From assembly GCA_021324655.1 (NCBI GenBank), contig JAJPIP010000089.1, positions 1-63,417 of the forward strand: DNA of 63,417 bases. The letters are read 5' to 3'. Under the pieces are notes generated by a model, which was given only the letters and a program-made list of their open reading frames with translations, was not told the DNA's origin and did no database searches. Below, one piece after another: positions 1 through 7,837 of this stretch; position 1 is the first letter of the stretch, and every line of letters starts with the position of its first letter. Source of the DNA: Pseudomonadota bacterium. Its GTDB lineage: Bacteria > Chloroflexota > UBA5177. The position numbers and the translations under genes are program-made.

Positions 1-870
1 ACCCCGATCCTCGAGGATGAAGGTCGCGGCACGATACGAGGACATGTGAGACGCCGGGTTGTAGCGCTGCATGCGCAGCAGGTCGCGGGGATCCGAGGCG
101 CGCAACACATGCTCGGCCGCGTCAACAGTATGAGACCGGAAGACCGGGAGAAGGCCGCCCGATCCGTTGGCACGCAGAATGGCTTCTATTTGGGATGCTG
201 CACTGGGGTCCGGACTCCAGCGGACGGCCTTCCCGTGATACGGGTCTCGACCGGTCGCCACGCTGACGAGATAGTCGTCGATGTTGTAGTACCCCGCGAA
301 GAAGATCAGTGCGTGCACCTGACGATTGACTCGGCCGTCGGAGGCACCCACCAGCGCGACCGACGAACCGACGGAGATACCGAGATAGGAGATGCGGCGC
401 GGATTCACCTGGGGAACTCTTTCAAGGTAGGTGAAAGACCGAACGTAGGTCTCCGGGTCCTCGAGCCCGGCATGCCCCGTGGCGAGAGTTTGCAGCTGCG
501 GAAAGAGAACAACATACCCGAGCCGTGCCAACGTGTCGCTCAGAGCGACAAAGCCCGACCGCGCCCCCACCGGTAGGCGGACACCCTGGGCAATGACGAT
601 AGCCGGTTCGGACAGGCGCGCCGGTTCCCCGATTAGGGGTCGGGGCAGGAAAAAGTCGGCGATGACGGTCCCCTGCGGTGTTGCGAAGCTCACCCGCCGG
701 TGCGCCGGCGCCCGCGTTATCCAGTCGAGCGGCTTGACCGGCACCTGGGGAAAAACCTGCAGGATGAAGAGCGCGGCTCTCGCTCCGGTCACAACCTGAG
801 TGTGAAACAAGACGGCAAGAACGATCAGTGCAGCGACGCAAAACGCCAGGACACGTCTCACCACTCTCAC
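1..870 (-). CDS. alpha/beta hydrolase, membrane-anchored, 3' end off the window
   Basis: The minus frame whose codons cover bases 1-3, 4-6 and so on has no stop from about base 1020 to base 1, so the gene runs out of the window. From a GTG near 870 the product opens with a basic stretch and a hydrophobic segment (VLAFCVAALIVLAVLF), probably a signal anchor. The hydrolase part follows: a strand and oxyanion-type region (AIVIAQGVRLP) and the nucleophile elbow GISVG. This supports an esterase or dienelactone-hydrolase-like fold. The catalytic acid is not identified, and the catalytic His probably lies beyond the window. GTG codons at 924 and 948 are alternative starts. It is divergent from gvpA, with about 185 bases between them. 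Substrate unknown. Confidence 0.6.
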   Translation of the reverse strand, partial: MRVVRRVLAFCVAALIVLAVLFHTQVVTGARAALFILQVFPQVPVKPLDWITRAPAHRRVSFATPQGTVIADFFLPRPLIGEPARLSEPAIVIAQGVRLPVGARSGFVALSDTLARLGYVVLFPQLQTLATGHAGLEDPETYVRSFTYLERVPQVNPRRISYLGISVGSSVALVGASDGRVNRQVHALIFFAGYYNIDDYLVSVATGRDPYHGKAVRWSPDPSAASQIEAILRANGSGGLLPVFRSHTVDAAEHVLRASDPRDLLRMQRYNPASHMSSYRAATFILEDRG

Positions 871-1054
871 CGCACCCGCCGGCAGCAAGAGCTGTACCGA
901 GACTGCCGAGTGGGGGAGGCCCACGGCATAGATATTGCGCTTGCCCACAGGAGTGCCGGAAGGCCGAGCGATCACTGCCGTCCGCGGGAAGGACGGAGTT
1001 AGTCGTACGTGGATTAGAGGATAGTACCAAGAGACGTGGAAAGGAGCGAGGGAT

Positions 1055-1531
1055 ATGGCAATGGTGTATGAGCGGGGGCCCGCGCAGCGTCAGAACGTCC
1101 AGAAGATGGGAGGAGCATCCAGTCTCGCCGATCTCCTTAACGTCATCCTTGACAAAGGCATCGTCGTCGACGCATGGGTGCGTCTCTCCGTCATCGGGAT
1201 CGAAATTCTGACGCTGGAAGCGCGCGTCGTGGTAGCTTCCGTCGAAACGTATCTGCGCTATGCCGAGGCGATCGGACTGACACAGCTTGCGTCGGCGCCG
1301 CCGCAGACCGCGCAGAATAACAATCAGGGCAATGGGACCAATGGCCACCGTCAACTGTCGCAGCGCGAGGTGATGGGATATCTCGAGAACCACCCGGACG
1401 GCGTGCGATTGGGTGAAATGCAGGCATACTTCGACGCGCCGCGCGACCGGCTGCAGGAGATGCTGAGCAGTCTGGTCAATGAGGATCAGGCGCGAGAGGA
1501 GCACAACACGTACTACCCCGCCAATCACTAG
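1055..1531 (+). CDS. gvpA: gas vesicle structural protein GvpA with C-terminal winged-helix-like extension
   Basis: This is the main shell protein of gas vesicles. Residues 23-75 match the GvpA core ([19 protein letters not shown], then [20 protein letters not shown]). A typical GvpA has about 70 residues; this one has 158. After a linker rich in Q and N (81-100), residues 101-155 ([20 protein letters not shown] ... [19 protein letters not shown]) read as a helix-helix-helix-hairpin pattern like a winged helix. The fold of that tail is an inference. The start has a good ribosome site (AAAGGAG, 10 bases upstream). It is the first gene of the gvp operon and has no other plain GvpA copy nearby, so it is probably the shell subunit. 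A role as a minor J-type subunit cannot be excluded. Confidence 0.85.
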   Translation: MAMVYERGPAQRQNVQKMGGASSLADLLNVILDKGIVVDAWVRLSVIGIEILTLEARVVVASVETYLRYAEAIGLTQLASAPPQTAQNNNQGNGTNGHRQLSQREVMGYLENHPDGVRLGEMQAYFDAPRDRLQEMLSSLVNEDQAREEHNTYYPANH

Positions 1532-1594
1532 ACGGACCTGAGTGTCCTCGCTGGTGGCGAGGAGTGGCGTTGCCATAACCGAGAGGAGACCGAG

Positions 1595-2665
1595 GTGGAG
1601 GGCATCTACCTGTACGCCATTACGGGGGGAACACTTCACCTCGGTCCCGACGTCCACGGGCTACCGGACGGCACCACACGCGTTTCCACGCTGACCATCG
1701 CCGACTTGACGGCAGTGGTGAGCCCGTACTCCGGCCCGTCGTTCGACGATCTGCCGCGGGCTGAGATCCTCCAGAACCTTCTGGCACATCAGCGCGTGCT
1801 GGAACAGGTCCTACCGGAGCAGACGGTCCTTCCGGTCAAGTTCGGTACAGTTCTTCCGGCCGAACGGACCATCGAAGCCGCCCTGGAGCGCTACCGGCCG
1901 CGACTGACAGACGCACTTCATGAGGTTGGCGACGCCGTGGAGATTGACCTATCGGTGGCGTGGGACTCCGCAGCCATACTCAATGAGATCAGCCACGAGC
2001 CGGACGTGCGAGCGATGGTCAGCGCCGTGACCGGCAGCGGTCAGCAGGGCGATGTGGCGACACAGATCAGCATTGGACAGTTGGTTCACGAGACGCTCGG
2101 GCGGCGACGCCAGGAGCTGCGGCGGAGCATGCTGGACGATCTATTGCCGCTGGCGCGGGATGCGGAGCCAAGCCCTGTCCCGGCTGACGAATTGGTCCTC
2201 AACGTGGCCTTTCTGGTTGATCGCCCCCAACTTCGAGAGTTCGAGGCAACCGTGGATCGCCTCGGAACGCGGCATGGTGACCGGCTGACCTTCCGCTATG
2301 TCGGCCCCCTGCCGCCGTATAGCTTCGCCACGGTGGTGATTGGTCAGCCGAATTCCGACGAGATAGGCAGCGCGGCTCGTGCCCTGGACCTGGGCGAGCA
2401 GTTCACGCGGGGTGATCTGCGGGCGGCATATCGGCGGCGGGCGGCGGAGACGCATCCGGACGTGCAGCCGGACGACACGGGGCGGCAGCACCACTTCACG
2501 GAGATCACCGCCGCCCACGACTCCCTGGAGAAGTACGTGGCGAGCCTAGAGACCGGCTCAGGGGCCGGCGGAGACGTCACGTACGATGTGCGGCCGGAGG
2601 TTCTGGCCTCCCAGGTCACATTGCGCATCGTGCGCGGCGATGAGTCGGGAGCGCTCGAGACATGA
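1595..2665 (+). CDS. GvpF/GvpL family protein fused to a J domain
   Basis: GvpF/GvpL proteins are assembly factors that bind GvpA. The family signatures are visible: IYLYAIT at the N-terminus, LPVKFGTVLP near residue 88, and YVGPLPPYSFA near residue 235. The family normally ends soon after this point. Here about 100 residues follow, and within them residues 262-315 read as a J domain: LGEQFTRGDLRAAYRRRAAE followed by THPDVQPDD. The diagnostic HPD tripeptide is at residues 287-289 and helix III (HHFTEITAAHDSL) comes after it. J domains recruit and stimulate Hsp70, so this protein may bring DnaK to nascent shell protein. The start is GTG with GAGGAG upstream. Its end overlaps the next gene as ATGA. 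Confidence 0.85.
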   Translation: MEGIYLYAITGGTLHLGPDVHGLPDGTTRVSTLTIADLTAVVSPYSGPSFDDLPRAEILQNLLAHQRVLEQVLPEQTVLPVKFGTVLPAERTIEAALERYRPRLTDALHEVGDAVEIDLSVAWDSAAILNEISHEPDVRAMVSAVTGSGQQGDVATQISIGQLVHETLGRRRQELRRSMLDDLLPLARDAEPSPVPADELVLNVAFLVDRPQLREFEATVDRLGTRHGDRLTFRYVGPLPPYSFATVVIGQPNSDEIGSAARALDLGEQFTRGDLRAAYRRRAAETHPDVQPDDTGRQHHFTEITAAHDSLEKYVASLETGSGAGGDVTYDVRPEVLASQVTLRIVRGDESGALET

Positions 2666-3447
2666 GCGAGATGCCGGAAGCGCCCGCCGTAGGGACGTAC
2701 GTCTACTGCGTCGCTCGTGCCGCGCCATTCGATGCATTTCCCGGGTTCGTCTCAACCGCCATCGGCACCGAAGACGGCCCGGTCCGTACGATTCGCTACG
2801 AGGATCTGGTTGCCGTCGTCAGCACATCTCCCAATATTCGATACACCCTGCGGCGGGAGTATTTGCAGGCGCACGAGCGGGTCGTGGAGGAAGCGTCCCG
2901 TTATTCGGCGGTGCTGCCCGTGGCGTTTGGCACGGTCGCGATGAACGACGCCCAGGTGCTCGGGCAGCTGTTACAACGCCGCTTCGACGAGCTCCATGAG
3001 ACGCTCCAGACAGTGGAGGGACGTGTCGAGCTCGACCTGAAAGCGCACTGGCAGCGCGAGGCGGCCTTTGCGGAAGTCGTCGCGGAAGACGAGCAGATCC
3101 GCATGCTTCGTGATGTCGTGGCCAACCAGAGCTCCGATGCCGGCTACTACGACCGCATCGAGCTGGGCGAGCGCACCGAGCAGGCACTCGCGGCGAAGCG
3201 CGTGCGCGACGCAGAAGCAATTCTGGACGTGCTGGAGCCACTGGCCGTCAATACCCGCGTCAATAAAGAGCTGACCGACATGATGGTGCTCAACGCTGCA
3301 TTCCTGGTCGACAAGGAGAGGGAGCAGGACTTTGATGAGAAGGTTCGCGAACTCGGCGACGCCGGCGCCGGACGCATGCTCCTTCAGTATGTAGGCCCCG
3401 TGCCTCCGTACAACTTTGTCAACATTCGCGTGCGTTGGGAGGCCTGA
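2662..3447 (+). CDS. gas vesicle protein GvpF/GvpL, second paralogue
   Basis: This 261-residue protein is a standard-length GvpL/GvpF member. It has the N-terminal strand GTYVYCVARAA, the central LPVAFGTV (near 91) and the terminal YVGPVPPYNFVNIRVRW. Unlike the preceding paralogue it stops at the usual place with no J domain. It is translationally coupled to the upstream gene (ATGA overlap at 2662), and gvpG begins one base after its stop. GvpF/L proteins are accessory proteins thought to chaperone GvpA and cap growing vesicles. I cannot separate F from L by eye, so no letter is assigned. Confidence 0.88.
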   Translation: MSEMPEAPAVGTYVYCVARAAPFDAFPGFVSTAIGTEDGPVRTIRYEDLVAVVSTSPNIRYTLRREYLQAHERVVEEASRYSAVLPVAFGTVAMNDAQVLGQLLQRRFDELHETLQTVEGRVELDLKAHWQREAAFAEVVAEDEQIRMLRDVVANQSSDAGYYDRIELGERTEQALAAKRVRDAEAILDVLEPLAVNTRVNKELTDMMVLNAAFLVDKEREQDFDEKVRELGDAGAGRMLLQYVGPVPPYNFVNIRVRWEA

Positions 3448-3448
3448 G

Positions 3449-3751
3449 ATGCGTTTGCTCGCCGAGCTCCTGCTTTTCCCCATCACCGGCCCGATTCGTG
3501 GACTGGAGTTCATCGTGAAGCAGATCCAGGCCGAGCTGGAAGCGGAGCTGATGAATGAGGATCGCGTGCAGGGACAACTGGCCGAGTTGAGCCTGCGTCA
3601 CGATCTTGGCGAGATCAGCGGCCCGGAATATGAGGAGAAGGAGACGGCGTTGCTCGAGGAGCTCGATATGATTCGCGCCTATCAAGAGGGCCTGATCGAC
3701 GAGTACCTGACGCTTGATGTCGACGCCCCTCCGGCGGAGGACAGGACATGA
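3449..3751 (+). CDS. gvpG: gas vesicle protein GvpG
   Basis: This 100-residue protein matches GvpG in size and pattern. A short hydrophobic N-terminus (MRLLAELLLFPITGPIRGLE) is followed by a charged helical region containing EYEEKETALLEELDMIRAYQ. GvpG is a small accessory protein conserved in most gvp clusters and usually placed beside gvpF/L, as here. The ATG at 3449 lies just after the stop of the previous gene. An in-frame codon at 3416 lies inside the previous gene and was not chosen. The end overlaps the next gene by four bases (ATGA). Confidence 0.85.
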   Translation: MRLLAELLLFPITGPIRGLEFIVKQIQAELEAELMNEDRVQGQLAELSLRHDLGEISGPEYEEKETALLEELDMIRAYQEGLIDEYLTLDVDAPPAEDRT

Positions 3752-4563
3752 CCTCCGACGCATCAACGGACGGCGCCGGTCGCGGCTGGTATCTCTACGG
3801 TGTCGTTCGGCGGCCGGGCCCGCAGGGTCAGGGCCGGCGTGTGGTCGGCTTACCGCTCCCGGAGATTGAGTCCGTGGAGCAGGGAGACCTTGCCGCCGTG
3901 GTGCGCCCGGTCGCGCTGTCCGAGTTCGATCCGGACGTCGTCCGGCGCCGCGCCGAGGATGTGGCTTGGCTTGAGTCGGTCGTCCAGGGGCACAACGATG
4001 TTATAGCCGCGATCCACGAAAACTCGGCCATTCTTCCCGCGAAGTTCGGCAGCATCTACGCGTGCCGCGACGATGTCGCAGCGGCGCTGGAAGGCGCCCA
4101 GGATACGTTGCGACAGCGGCTGGACAGCCTGGAGGGAATGGACGAATGGGCGGTCCGGGTCCGGGCTCCGCGATCCGCCATCGACGAGCGCGCGTCGCAG
4201 GCCGGAGCCATCAGGGAGCTCGAGGCTGAGGTGGCAGCGGCGACACCCGGCCGAGCCTACTTTTTGCAGCGACAGATGGAACGACACCTTGCTGCCCGAA
4301 TCGACGGAGCGGTGGCCGAATTGGGTCAGCTCGCCTACGAGGATCTGGCGCGTTTTGCGGCCGAGTCGGAGGCGAACCCATCCGGCGCCGTGGGCGACGA
4401 GGTCGAGGTGCTCAAGGCAGCCTTCCTGGTCTCGCGTCAGGACGTCGAGGGGTTTCTGGCGGCCCTCCACACCCTGGGCGATCGCATTCCGGGCCTCACC
4501 GCCAGCTACACCGGTCCCTGGCCGCCGTACAGCTTTGCAACCCTTCCGGAGGGTGCTCCGTGA
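3748..4563 (+). CDS. gas vesicle protein GvpF/GvpL, third paralogue
   Basis: A 271-residue GvpF/GvpL member with GWYLYGVVRRPG at the start, ILPAKFGSIY in the middle and YTGPWPPYSFATL at the end. These are the family's three hallmark strands. The C-terminus is close to the canonical ending, so there is no fused domain. It is coupled to gvpG by an ATGA overlap and to the next small gene by GTGA. Four such paralogues in one operon suggests subfunctionalised assembly factors, perhaps one for each GvpA-fold subunit (A, S/M, J). That pairing is an inference. Confidence 0.88.
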   Translation: MTSDASTDGAGRGWYLYGVVRRPGPQGQGRRVVGLPLPEIESVEQGDLAAVVRPVALSEFDPDVVRRRAEDVAWLESVVQGHNDVIAAIHENSAILPAKFGSIYACRDDVAAALEGAQDTLRQRLDSLEGMDEWAVRVRAPRSAIDERASQAGAIRELEAEVAAATPGRAYFLQRQMERHLAARIDGAVAELGQLAYEDLARFAAESEANPSGAVGDEVEVLKAAFLVSRQDVEGFLAALHTLGDRIPGLTASYTGPWPPYSFATLPEGAP

Positions 4564-4781
4564 CCGAACCACTTCCTGCGTCCCAGCGGGCAACTCTACT
4601 CGACCTGCTCGATCGCGTCATCGACCACGGCGTCGTGCTGGCCGGAAACGTGACGATCACGGTGGCGGATGTCGACCTGATCTATCTCGAACTGCGCGTG
4701 CTGTTGGCGGCGGCGGAACGCCTGACGTCCCTATCGCGCAAGAGCGATGTGACACATGACGTCGAGGTCGCGCGTGACTGA
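4560..4781 (+). CDS. GvpA-fold minor subunit, GvpS/GvpM-like
   Basis: This 73-residue protein has the GvpA-family core: LLDLLDRVIDHGVVLAGNV (helix and start of strand 1) followed by ITVADVDLIYLELRVLLAAA. The wording VLAGNVTITVADVDLIYLEL, rather than the WARVSLVGIE of GvpA, fits the minor GvpS/GvpM branch, which helps nucleate or initiate vesicles. GTG start at 4560, overlapping the upstream stop. It has no C-terminal extension. The next gvpF/L gene begins inside its last codons. Confidence 0.82.
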   Translation: MTEPLPASQRATLLDLLDRVIDHGVVLAGNVTITVADVDLIYLELRVLLAAAERLTSLSRKSDVTHDVEVARD

Positions 4782-5508
4782 CCGCGCGTCTCACCACAAG
4801 TACGTCTACGCCATCGTGCCCGCATCGGCGAAGATGCCTCCCGACCTGCGGGGACTGGACGGCGCCGTCCTGCACTTGATCTCCAATCGTGAGCTCGCGG
4901 CGATCACCAGTCCGGTCGAGCCGGGCGCGCTCGCCACCACGAAACACGTGTTCCAGCACGAGCGGACCCTGGAGGCCGTGCGGGAGACCGTTCCGGCGCT
5001 TCCCGTTCGGTTCGGCACGATCCTGCCTGACGATGCCTCCGTCGTCGCTGCCCTCGAAGACGGCTATGACAGCCTGATCGCCGACCTCGACCGGCTGGGG
5101 GACAAGGTTGAGATGGGGGTGACTGCCGTCGCCGCCGCCGCTCCGTCCCCGCCTGCGCCGGCAGACGCCGCGGCCGCGGCGGGCGGGCCCGGCAGTCGCT
5201 ACCTGCGAGCCAGGGTGGAGGAGTACCGCCGGGAAGAGTCCGACCGCCGGGCGGCCGAGCAGATGGGGAGGGACCTGGACCGCGTACTGATTCCGCCCGC
5301 CCTCGAACGCCGGCGGCTAGCAGACAGGGAGCCCGCCAGGCTGCGAGCCGGCTACCTGATAGATCCGGCCTCGGTGCCGATCTTCCGCGAGAGGGTCGAG
5401 CGCTTCCGCCTGTCGCGGCCCGACCTGCGCGTCGTGCTGACCGGGCCCTGGCCACCCTATACCTTCGTGAGCAAACGCGGAGCGCAGCGGACGGAAGGGA
5501 GGACGTGA
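4774..5508 (+). CDS. gas vesicle protein GvpL/GvpF, fourth paralogue
   Basis: The fourth GvpF/L paralogue has HKYVYAIVPAS at the N-terminus, LPVRFGTILP in the middle and VLTGPWPPYTFV near the end. It has an alanine/proline-rich insert around nucleotides 5130-5190 (encoding AAAAPSPPAPADAAAAAGG) that the other three lack. I chose the GTG at 4774, which has GAGGT upstream and overlaps the previous gene by eight bases. The ATG at 4756 is an in-frame alternative. The stop overlaps the ATG of the next gene. Confidence 0.85.
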   Translation: MTDRASHHKYVYAIVPASAKMPPDLRGLDGAVLHLISNRELAAITSPVEPGALATTKHVFQHERTLEAVRETVPALPVRFGTILPDDASVVAALEDGYDSLIADLDRLGDKVEMGVTAVAAAAPSPPAPADAAAAAGGPGSRYLRARVEEYRREESDRRAAEQMGRDLDRVLIPPALERRRLADREPARLRAGYLIDPASVPIFRERVERFRLSRPDLRVVLTGPWPPYTFVSKRGAQRTEGRT

Positions 5509-6275
5509 TGGCCGACGAGCCGCCCCAGACCGGAGAGAAGCGTGAGGACGACACGACGGGGGCTCACCTCGAGCCCATCCTGAAGGAAGAACTGACTGCC
5601 GCAATGGAACCTGTGGCTCAGGAATTCGGAGACGAGTTGGCACGTGTCCTGCGTACGGAAGTAGATCACGTTATCGAAAAACGAGGGGCGCAGGCCCATG
5701 AAGAGGAGAATACCGGGGCGCGCCAACCGGGTGCCCGACGTCAAGAACGGCGAAAACCACCGCCACCTAGTAGGCGCGGTAGAAGCGCACCGCATCGATC
5801 TGTAGCCGATAGAGGAGGTAGTCCCATGACCGCTGAGGCCCAGACCCAGGATCAGGACCAGCAGCAAGCCGACCAAACGCCACCGACCAATAACGCCGGG
5901 ACGTCTCAGGCCCACACCGCGTCGCACAGTGAGACCACGCCGGCTCAGGGCGCAGCGGAGGATCAGGCCGGTCCACAGGCGCAGGCGAATCAGTCGGATC
6001 GTACCGAACAACAGAGATCGAAGCCTCTCACCTACGTCTACAACCCAAGCAGCGCCATTCAGGCCGGGCTGATAAACCTCGCGACTCAGTGGAAAGAGAC
6101 GGGCGCGGTCTATCAAGCGATCCACGCGTACACCGAGGTGCTTACCCGCTACCCGAACACGGGTGCTGCGGCTGCAGCCACGGAGGGGCTCCTCGATCTA
6201 GCGAGCAAGCTGGAGCAAGAAGGCCGCTTCTACGCGGCGCTTAGCATCTTCCACAAACTGGAGGTTCTTGTGTGA
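5508..6275 (+). CDS. P-motif helix protein with basic linker and TPR-like C-terminus
   Basis: 255 residues, no named family recognised. Residues 30-44 (TAAMEPVAQEFGDEL) carry the A-x-x-P-V helix that recurs in five other proteins of this island. The middle is low-complexity: first Arg/Pro-rich, then Gln/Thr-rich. The last 85 residues form paired helices (LINLATQWKETGAVYQAIHA ... YTEVLTRYP ... LLDLASKLEQEGRFYAALSI) with the small-large spacing of tetratricopeptide repeats. Good ribosome site (GGAAGGGAGG) and coupling to the preceding gvpL/F. It overlaps gvpK by GTGA, so it is embedded in the gvp operon. A strong internal ribosome site at 5812 suggests a second, shorter product starting at 5826. 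Confidence 0.7.
   Translation: MADEPPQTGEKREDDTTGAHLEPILKEELTAAMEPVAQEFGDELARVLRTEVDHVIEKRGAQAHEEENTGARQPGARRQERRKPPPPSRRGRSAPHRSVADRGGSPMTAEAQTQDQDQQQADQTPPTNNAGTSQAHTASHSETTPAQGAAEDQAGPQAQANQSDRTEQQRSKPLTYVYNPSSAIQAGLINLATQWKETGAVYQAIHAYTEVLTRYPNTGAAAAATEGLLDLASKLEQEGRFYAALSIFHKLEVLV
5812..5828 (+). promoter_or_regulatory. internal Shine-Dalgarno and ATG inside the 5508 gene
   Basis: GAGGAGGT at 5812-5819 lies six bases before an in-frame ATG at 5826. This is the best ribosome site of the neighbourhood and would give a 149-residue protein (MTAEAQTQDQ ...) containing only the Q-rich linker and TPR-like part. The protein segment just upstream (Arg/Pro-rich) looks like non-coding sequence read through. 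So the locus may be two former genes now joined in one frame, or one gene with two starts. Confidence 0.5.
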
Positions 6276-6688
6276 CCAGGCCCGGGTCCGGCGCGCCCCG
6301 GCACGCGGGAGAACTCAACCTGGACGACAGACCGACCGGTGATCTCGACGCGCTCGAGGGCATCACCCGCGACCTGTCGCGATACGGCGTCCTCTCCGAG
6401 CCGGGCGATGTGGACCTGGATCTACCCGGACGCATCGCGCTTGATCCCGAACGGGTGGAGCAAGGTCTCGCCCGGCTCGTTCTCTCGCTCATCGAGCTCT
6501 TGCGTCGTCTTATGGAGAGGCAGGCGATCCGCCGCATCGACGCCGGGTCGCTGAGCGACGATGAGATCGAACGGCTCGGCGAAACGTTTCTGAAGCTTGA
6601 CGAAAAAATGCAGGAATTGAAGGCTGCATTTGGGTTGCAGGACGATGACCTCAACATCAATCTCGGCCCCCTAGGCGACCTGATGTAG
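6272..6688 (+). CDS. gvpK: gas vesicle protein GvpK
   Basis: 138 residues. The GvpK signature is clear: IALDPERVEQGLARLVLSLI, then ELLRRLMERQAIRRIDAGSL and SDDEIERLGETFLKLDEKMQ, ending with the acidic DDLNINLGPLGDLM. GvpK is required for vesicle formation in several systems and may act in nucleation. GTG start at 6272 in a GTGA overlap with the previous stop. The N-terminal 40 residues are a variable extension. Confidence 0.92.
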   Translation: MTRPGSGAPRHAGELNLDDRPTGDLDALEGITRDLSRYGVLSEPGDVDLDLPGRIALDPERVEQGLARLVLSLIELLRRLMERQAIRRIDAGSLSDDEIERLGETFLKLDEKMQELKAAFGLQDDDLNINLGPLGDLM

Positions 6689-6757
6689 GCCGGGGGTCGG
6701 TAGAGTCAGTACGAACAGAGATACGCGTGGGGTAAGGTCCCGGCAAGGGAGAATCCA

Positions 6758-7168
6758 GTGAACGACGGTACAAACCGCGGCGCACCTATGACCGCCTATC
6801 GACGCCCGCTCCCCGCGCACTCCGAGCCCACCAACCTCGCCGACCTGCTGGAGCGCGTCCTCGACAAGGGTATCGTGATTGCCGGGGATATCACGCTGGC
6901 GCTCGCCACCATCGACATCCTCACCATCAAGGTGCGATTGCTGATCGCGTCCGTTGATAAAGCGCAGGAAATGGGCATCAACTGGTGGCAATCGGACCCG
7001 TTCCTGTCGAGCAAGACCAAGGAATTAGAAGACGAGCGCGACCAACTGCTCGGGCGCATCCGCCGTCTTGAAGCGCGGCTCGGCGTGGAGTCCGACGAGG
7101 CGAAGGAACTGGACGCGACCGCTCGCGACGAGGTGGGGGACGCATCGGAACCGGAGGGCGGCCGCTAG
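6758..7168 (+). CDS. gvpJ: gas vesicle protein GvpJ-like (GvpA fold)
   Basis: A 136-residue member of the GvpA/J family. The core (NLADLLERVLDKGIVIAGDI, then LALATIDILTIKVRLLIASV) is followed by DKAQEMGINWW, a typical GvpJ ending of the fold. The C-terminal tail (about 70 residues) is charged and helical, containing KELEDERDQLLGRIRRLEAR. GTG start with AGGGAG upstream. Its stop codon abuts the stop of the convergent gene at 7169, leaving no intergenic space. GvpJ is thought to sit at the vesicle tip or to nucleate assembly. Confidence 0.85.
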   Translation: MNDGTNRGAPMTAYRRPLPAHSEPTNLADLLERVLDKGIVIAGDITLALATIDILTIKVRLLIASVDKAQEMGINWWQSDPFLSSKTKELEDERDQLLGRIRRLEARLGVESDEAKELDATARDEVGDASEPEGGR

Positions 7169-7837
7169 CTAGAGCGCGAACAGCACCTGATACCCCTCGA
7201 TCTCGGGGTCGCCCAGAATGAACGGCCGAATCTCGGGGACGGTGTCTTCCAGGGTATGGCTGGTCATCGCGTCCAGCTCACTTTCCCAGAGCGTAATCGT
7301 GATTCCTTCGGTAGTTCCTGGGTTACCGAGCACGTAGGCCCCGAGAAACCCCTGGGCGTTCTCGAAGACGCCGGCCAGCTGCTCGCGCCAGAGCTTGATG
7401 GTATCCTCCGCGTTCAGCACTGTTCCGGGCATGGCGGTGGTTGTCATGATCCGGGCGTAACGGGGTATCCCGCTCGTCTTCACACGCTCGCCGTCCTGAC
7501 TGGTTTGATTCTGCTCGGCGTCGGCGCGACCTCCCGTCTGCGCCCCGGACCCGGCCGCCGACTCGTCGGCGGCCGGCACGCCACCCTGCGCCGCGGGCCC
7601 AGAGCTCTCCAACGAGTTTTCTTCGCTGTTTGCGGCGGTTTGTGCTGGCCGCGCGGTCTCGGCGCGCGCCCGCTGTAACTGCTGACGGATGGCCTCGGCC
7701 ACTTCCTCGCCGAACGTGTTGAGCACCGGTTGGAGGGCCTGAGTGATGTTACGATCCATCATTTCGCCCAGCGCCTTGCCTGCGTCGACCCACTGCTCAT
7801 CAACCGACGCATGCTGGTCATTCTGCGTTGACGTCAT
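7169..7837 (-). CDS. P-motif helix protein with ABM-like C-terminal domain
   Basis: 222 residues. Residues 32-46 (TQALQPVLNTFGEEV) are the same A-x-x-P-V helix seen in the neighbouring island proteins. A low-complexity linker (55-115) leads to a compact domain at about 125-222: RYARIMTTTAMPGTVLNAED, a helix (WREQLAGVFENAQGFLGAYV), then ITLWESELDAMTSH. The beta-alpha-beta order and the 'aggregate then travel' phrasing resemble the dimeric alpha/beta barrel of antibiotic-biosynthesis-monooxygenase (ABM) proteins. The match is by pattern only. ATGA coupling to the upstream small gene (7834-8058). This pair is transcribed against the gvp operon. Confidence 0.65.
   Translation of the reverse strand: MTSTQNDQHASVDEQWVDAGKALGEMMDRNITQALQPVLNTFGEEVAEAIRQQLQRARAETARPAQTAANSEENSLESSGPAAQGGVPAADESAAGSGAQTGGRADAEQNQTSQDGERVKTSGIPRYARIMTTTAMPGTVLNAEDTIKLWREQLAGVFENAQGFLGAYVLGNPGTTEGITITLWESELDAMTSHTLEDTVPEIRPFILGDPEIEGYQVLFAL

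Noticed and set aside
422-1657. 411-codon minus-strand open frame over gvpA
   Set aside because: It is the antisense shadow of gvpA and of the hydrolase gene, with no family similarity or ribosome site. The real minus gene is in another frame and runs off the window at base 1.
5697-5804. 35-codon frame MKRRIPGRANRVPDVKN inside the 5508 gene
   Set aside because: ATG without a ribosome site, no similarity; kept only as a hint of a damaged gene boundary.
7169-7837. Calling the ABM-like protein GvpO
   Set aside because: GvpO is a short protein with a different conserved C-terminal core; none of its motifs is visible.
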